Origin: M3007 sp040383605
Lineage (GTDB): Bacteria; Bacteroidota; Bacteroidia; Chitinophagales; Saprospiraceae
Assembly (NCBI GenBank): GCA_040383605.1
Contig: JBEIDF010000186.1
Span: 1 to 7,362, forward strand
Length of the DNA: 7,362 nt
Direction of reading: 5' to 3'
In this document: in pieces, positions 5,561 through 7,362 of the stretch
Position numbering within the stretch: the stretch's first letter is position 1
How the letters are laid out: each line of letters begins with the position of its first letter
Position numbers and translations under genes: made by a program
Notes under the pieces: model-generated
What the model was told of the DNA's origin: nothing
The model's database searches: none
The model's input: the letters and a program-made list of their open reading frames with translations, nothing else

Positions 5561-6034
5561 ATGACTCAACAGACCCTGCTTTTTATCATCTGCTTTTTCC
5601 TCTCCGCTTCCAGCGCGCAAGACCGCCTGTCTGGCGCCTGCATTGGCGTGGCAGACGGGGACACGATTACCATCCTCACCCAGGACAAGCAGCAGCATAA
5701 AATCCGACTCGCACACATTGATTGTCCGGAAAAAGGGCAGCCTTATGGAACCCGGGCCAAACAGTTTACCTCCGACTTTTGCTTCCGAAAATCGGTTGTA
5801 ATAGTTTATGAAGGTAAAAAAGACCGCAATGGGCGCGTAATCGGCGAGGTGTTCAACGAACAAGGCGAAAACCTGAACAAAGCGCTCGTACGGGCCGGCT
5901 TGGCTTGGCATTACAAAAAATACTCCCAGGACGCCGCTTATTCCAACCTGGAAGAACGCGCACGGGCGGCTCGAATAGGTCTCTGGCAAGACCCCCACCC
6001 CATCGAACCCTGGATTTGGCGAAAAAATCGCTAA
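5561..6034 (+). CDS. Secreted staphylococcal-type thermonuclease (SNase) homologue
   Basis: A 157-residue protein with a signal peptide (residues 1-19, hydrophobic run LLFIICFFL ending SASSA before QD) and one SNase/OB-fold domain, which in this family cuts DNA and RNA with calcium. Residues equivalent to the S. aureus catalytic set are present: D34 in DGDT, R49 and D54 in KIRLAHIDCPE, E57, and R92 in DRNGR. The C-terminal helices carry the typical NLNKALVRAGLAWHY (104-118) and ARAARIGLW (134-142). Length fits a stand-alone single-domain nuclease. The ATG at 5561 is the natural start because the signal peptide begins a few residues later. It reads in the same direction as gyrA, 81 bases downstream, but a separate promoter precedes gyrA. 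Likely extracellular or periplasmic scavenging of nucleic acids; activity is inferred from the intact residues. Confidence 0.93.
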   Translation: MTQQTLLFIICFFLSASSAQDRLSGACIGVADGDTITILTQDKQQHKIRLAHIDCPEKGQPYGTRAKQFTSDFCFRKSVVIVYEGKKDRNGRVIGEVFNEQGENLNKALVRAGLAWHYKKYSQDAAYSNLEERARAARIGLWQDPHPIEPWIWRKNR

Positions 6035-6039
6035 TGCAC

Positions 6040-6067
6040 GCAATCCGCAATCCGCAATCCGCAATCC
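6040..6067. repeat. Four perfect tandem copies of a 7-bp repeat (GCAATCC)
   Basis: Four uninterrupted copies of GCAATCC (GGATTGC on the other strand) fill 6040-6067, starting three bases after the nuclease stop codon region and ending just before the gyrA promoter. The period of seven is not a codon multiple, as expected for non-coding DNA. Heptamer tandem repeats are known as dispersed families in some bacteria, notably filamentous cyanobacteria. Translated on the minus strand the unit yields an IADCGLR-type peptide, a recurring source of false gene calls. Confidence 0.9.
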
Positions 6068-6082
6068 AAATTCCGCAATTTG
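6067..6082. repeat. Short inverted repeat just upstream of the gyrA -7 box
   Basis: CAAATT (6067-6072) and AATTTG (6077-6082) are perfect complements around CCGC. It follows the heptamer array directly and ends four bases before the -7 box, where the spacer of the promoter should be. The stem is too A/T-rich to be a convincing terminator for the nuclease gene; an operator or chance are both possible. Confidence 0.35.
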
Positions 6083-6086
6083 TTAC

Positions 6087-6094
6087 TACCTTTG
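6087..6094 (+). promoter_or_regulatory. Candidate gyrA promoter, -7 box TACCTTTG
   Basis: TACCTTTG is a full match to the Bacteroidota -7 consensus TAnnTTTG and lies 21 bases before the gyrA ATG, giving a predicted start near 6101 and a leader of about 15 bases. There is no TTG at the expected -33 position, which falls in the last heptamer copy (about 6063-6067), so the upstream half of the promoter is weak or replaced. Confidence 0.5.
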
Positions 6095-6115
6095 CGGGCC
6101 TAAATTGAAGCATTG

Positions 6116-7362
6116 ATGGAAGAGACCAGAATTGTTCCCATAAATATTGAAGACGAACTCAAGACGGCGTATATTGATTACTCCATGTCGGTCATCGTCA
6201 GCCGCGCGCTGCCCGATGTACGCGACGGCCTCAAACCGGTACACCGACGCGTACTATACGGCATGTTGGATTTGGGGCTGAGTTATAACAAGCCGTATAA
6301 AAAAGCCGCCCGTATCGTAGGGGAAGTGCTGGGTAAGTACCACCCCCACGGCGATAGTTCGGTGTACGATACCATGGTGCGCATGGCCCAGGAGTGGAGC
6401 TTGCGCTATCCGTTAGTGGACGGTCAGGGCAACTTCGGCTCGATGGACGGCGACAGCCCCGCGGCCATGCGCTACACGGAAGCCCGATTGCGCCGAATCG
6501 CTGACGACCTGTTGGCGGATATTGACAAGGAAACAGTAGATTTCCAACTCAATTTCGACGATTCGTTGGAGGAACCCACCGTAATGCCCACCCGCATCCC
6601 CAACCTACTGGTAAACGGCGCATCCGGGATCGCCGTCGGTATGGCTACCAACATGCTGCCCCATCACTTGGGCGAGGTATGCGACGCTGTGACCGCTATG
6701 GTGGACAATCCGCAAATTGACGTCGAAGAACTCATGCAGTTTGTAAAGGCCCCGGATTTTCCCACCGGAGGCATTATATATGGTATGTCCGGTATCCGGG
6801 AAGCCTATCGCACCGGTCGCGGCCGCTGTGTGGTGCGCTCCAGAACGGAGATCGAGGTGGACGACAAAGGCCGGGAGGCGATCATCGTCACGGAAATTCC
6901 CTACCAGGTTAACAAAGCGATGCTGATTGAGAAAATCGCCGCCCTGATCAATGAAAAGAAAATCCTGGGCATCTCAGATATCCGCGACGAATCAAACCGC
7001 CAGGGCGTCCGCGTAGTCATTGAAATCAAACGCGATGCCGCCGCAAACGTAATCCTCAGCCAACTGTTCAAACTCACGCCGCTGCAAACCAGTTACGGTA
7101 TCAACAATATCGCCCTGGTGGCCGGCCGACCGCGGCTGTTGAACCTGCAGGAGATTATTCACGAGTTCATCAAATTCCGTATCGACGTCATCGTGCGACG
7201 TACGCGCTTCGAATTGCGCAAAGCAGAAGAGCGCGCGCATATCCTGGAGGGCTTGCTGATCGCCCTGGATCATCTGGACGCCGTGATCGCCCTAATCCGA
7301 AGTTCTAAAGACCCGGAAGCGGCCCGCGAGGGGCTGATGAGCCAATTCGGGCTGTCGGAAAT
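6116..7362 (+). CDS. gyrA: DNA gyrase subunit A, N-terminal half (3' end missing)
   Basis: GyrA is the breakage-reunion subunit of gyrase (A2B2), which introduces negative supercoils using ATP hydrolysed by GyrB. From the ATG at 6116 the frame is open for 415 codons to the window edge; full-length GyrA has roughly 800-850 residues, so the C-terminal DNA-wrapping domain is off the window. The start MEETRIVPINIEDELKTAYIDYSMSVIVSRALPDVRDGLKP-type N-terminus is standard. The active-site tyrosine is Y120 in AAMRYTEARL. The quinolone-resistance region KYHPHGDSSVYDTMVRMAQ (74-92) has S81 and D85, equivalent to E. coli S83 and D87, both the sensitive-type residues. PTRIPNLLVNGASGIAVGMAT (158-178) and the later TSYGINNIALV with GRPRLLNL confirm GyrA; a ParC assignment is less likely given the strong GyrA-like N-terminus. 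It probably has its own promoter at 6087-6094. Confidence 0.97.
   Translation, partial: MEETRIVPINIEDELKTAYIDYSMSVIVSRALPDVRDGLKPVHRRVLYGMLDLGLSYNKPYKKAARIVGEVLGKYHPHGDSSVYDTMVRMAQEWSLRYPLVDGQGNFGSMDGDSPAAMRYTEARLRRIADDLLADIDKETVDFQLNFDDSLEEPTVMPTRIPNLLVNGASGIAVGMATNMLPHHLGEVCDAVTAMVDNPQIDVEELMQFVKAPDFPTGGIIYGMSGIREAYRTGRGRCVVRSRTEIEVDDKGREAIIVTEIPYQVNKAMLIEKIAALINEKKILGISDIRDESNRQGVRVVIEIKRDAAANVILSQLFKLTPLQTSYGINNIALVAGRPRLLNLQEIIHEFIKFRIDVIVRRTRFELRKAEERAHILEGLLIALDHLDAVIALIRSSKDPEAAREGLMSQFGLSE

Noticed and set aside
6040..6067. CRISPR array.
   Set aside because: The unit is only 7 bases, copies are contiguous and there are no spacers.
5537..6113. Minus-strand open frames (175 and 86 residues) beginning with IADCGLR-type peptides.
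   Set aside because: They arise from the heptamer repeat and the antisense of the nuclease gene, whose plus frame has an intact signal peptide and catalytic residues.

Overview
The window reads as ordinary chromosomal housekeeping DNA from a member of the Bacteroidota, possibly Saprospiria-like, though the genus cannot be fixed by eye. The evidence is the protein flavour of GyrA, GroEL and AcpH, A-rich leaders with weak or no Shine-Dalgarno sequences, and several copies of the Bacteroidota -7 box TAnnTTTG (TACCTTTG, TATCTTTG, TAGGTTTG) in front of genes. Base composition is moderate and even, with no sign of a mobile element, CRISPR array, tRNA or rRNA.

Layout. Positions 1-1719 (minus) hold the groES-groEL chaperonin operon; groEL runs off the left edge after 465 codons. 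A divergent gap of 273 bases (1720-1992) follows, dense in candidate control signals: a near-consensus sigma-54 promoter facing groES, a perfect 10-bp inverted repeat beside it, and a pair of 12-bp direct repeats upstream. Positions 1993-2955 (plus) encode a PfkB-family sugar kinase. Its 3' end overlaps by 104 bases the convergent gene 2852-3481 (minus), an AcpH-type (DUF479) acyl carrier protein phosphodiesterase. Upstream on the same strand are an exported M20 metallo-amidohydrolase (3547-4866) and a small lipoprotein gene (4879-5367), 12 bases apart and probably co-transcribed; acpH may be the distal gene of that unit. A second divergent gap (5368-5560) carries nested inverted repeats with promoter boxes on both strands. 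On the right (plus) are a secreted staphylococcal-type nuclease (5561-6034), a four-copy heptamer repeat, a promoter, and the first 415 codons of gyrA (6116 to the right edge). No gene-free stretch exceeds 300 bases.

How the genes fit together. GroES and GroEL form the folding chamber, and GyrA is the breakage-reunion subunit of DNA gyrase. The kinase and AcpH sit in sugar and acyl-carrier metabolism, while the amidohydrolase, lipoprotein and nuclease act at or beyond the cell envelope. Apart from groES-groEL and the lipoprotein-amidohydrolase pair, nothing ties the genes into one pathway. I did not find a convincing new multi-gene system. The observations most worth following are in the non-coding DNA: the groES control region, the terminator-like hairpin inside acpH with its convergent overlap, and the heptamer repeat before gyrA.
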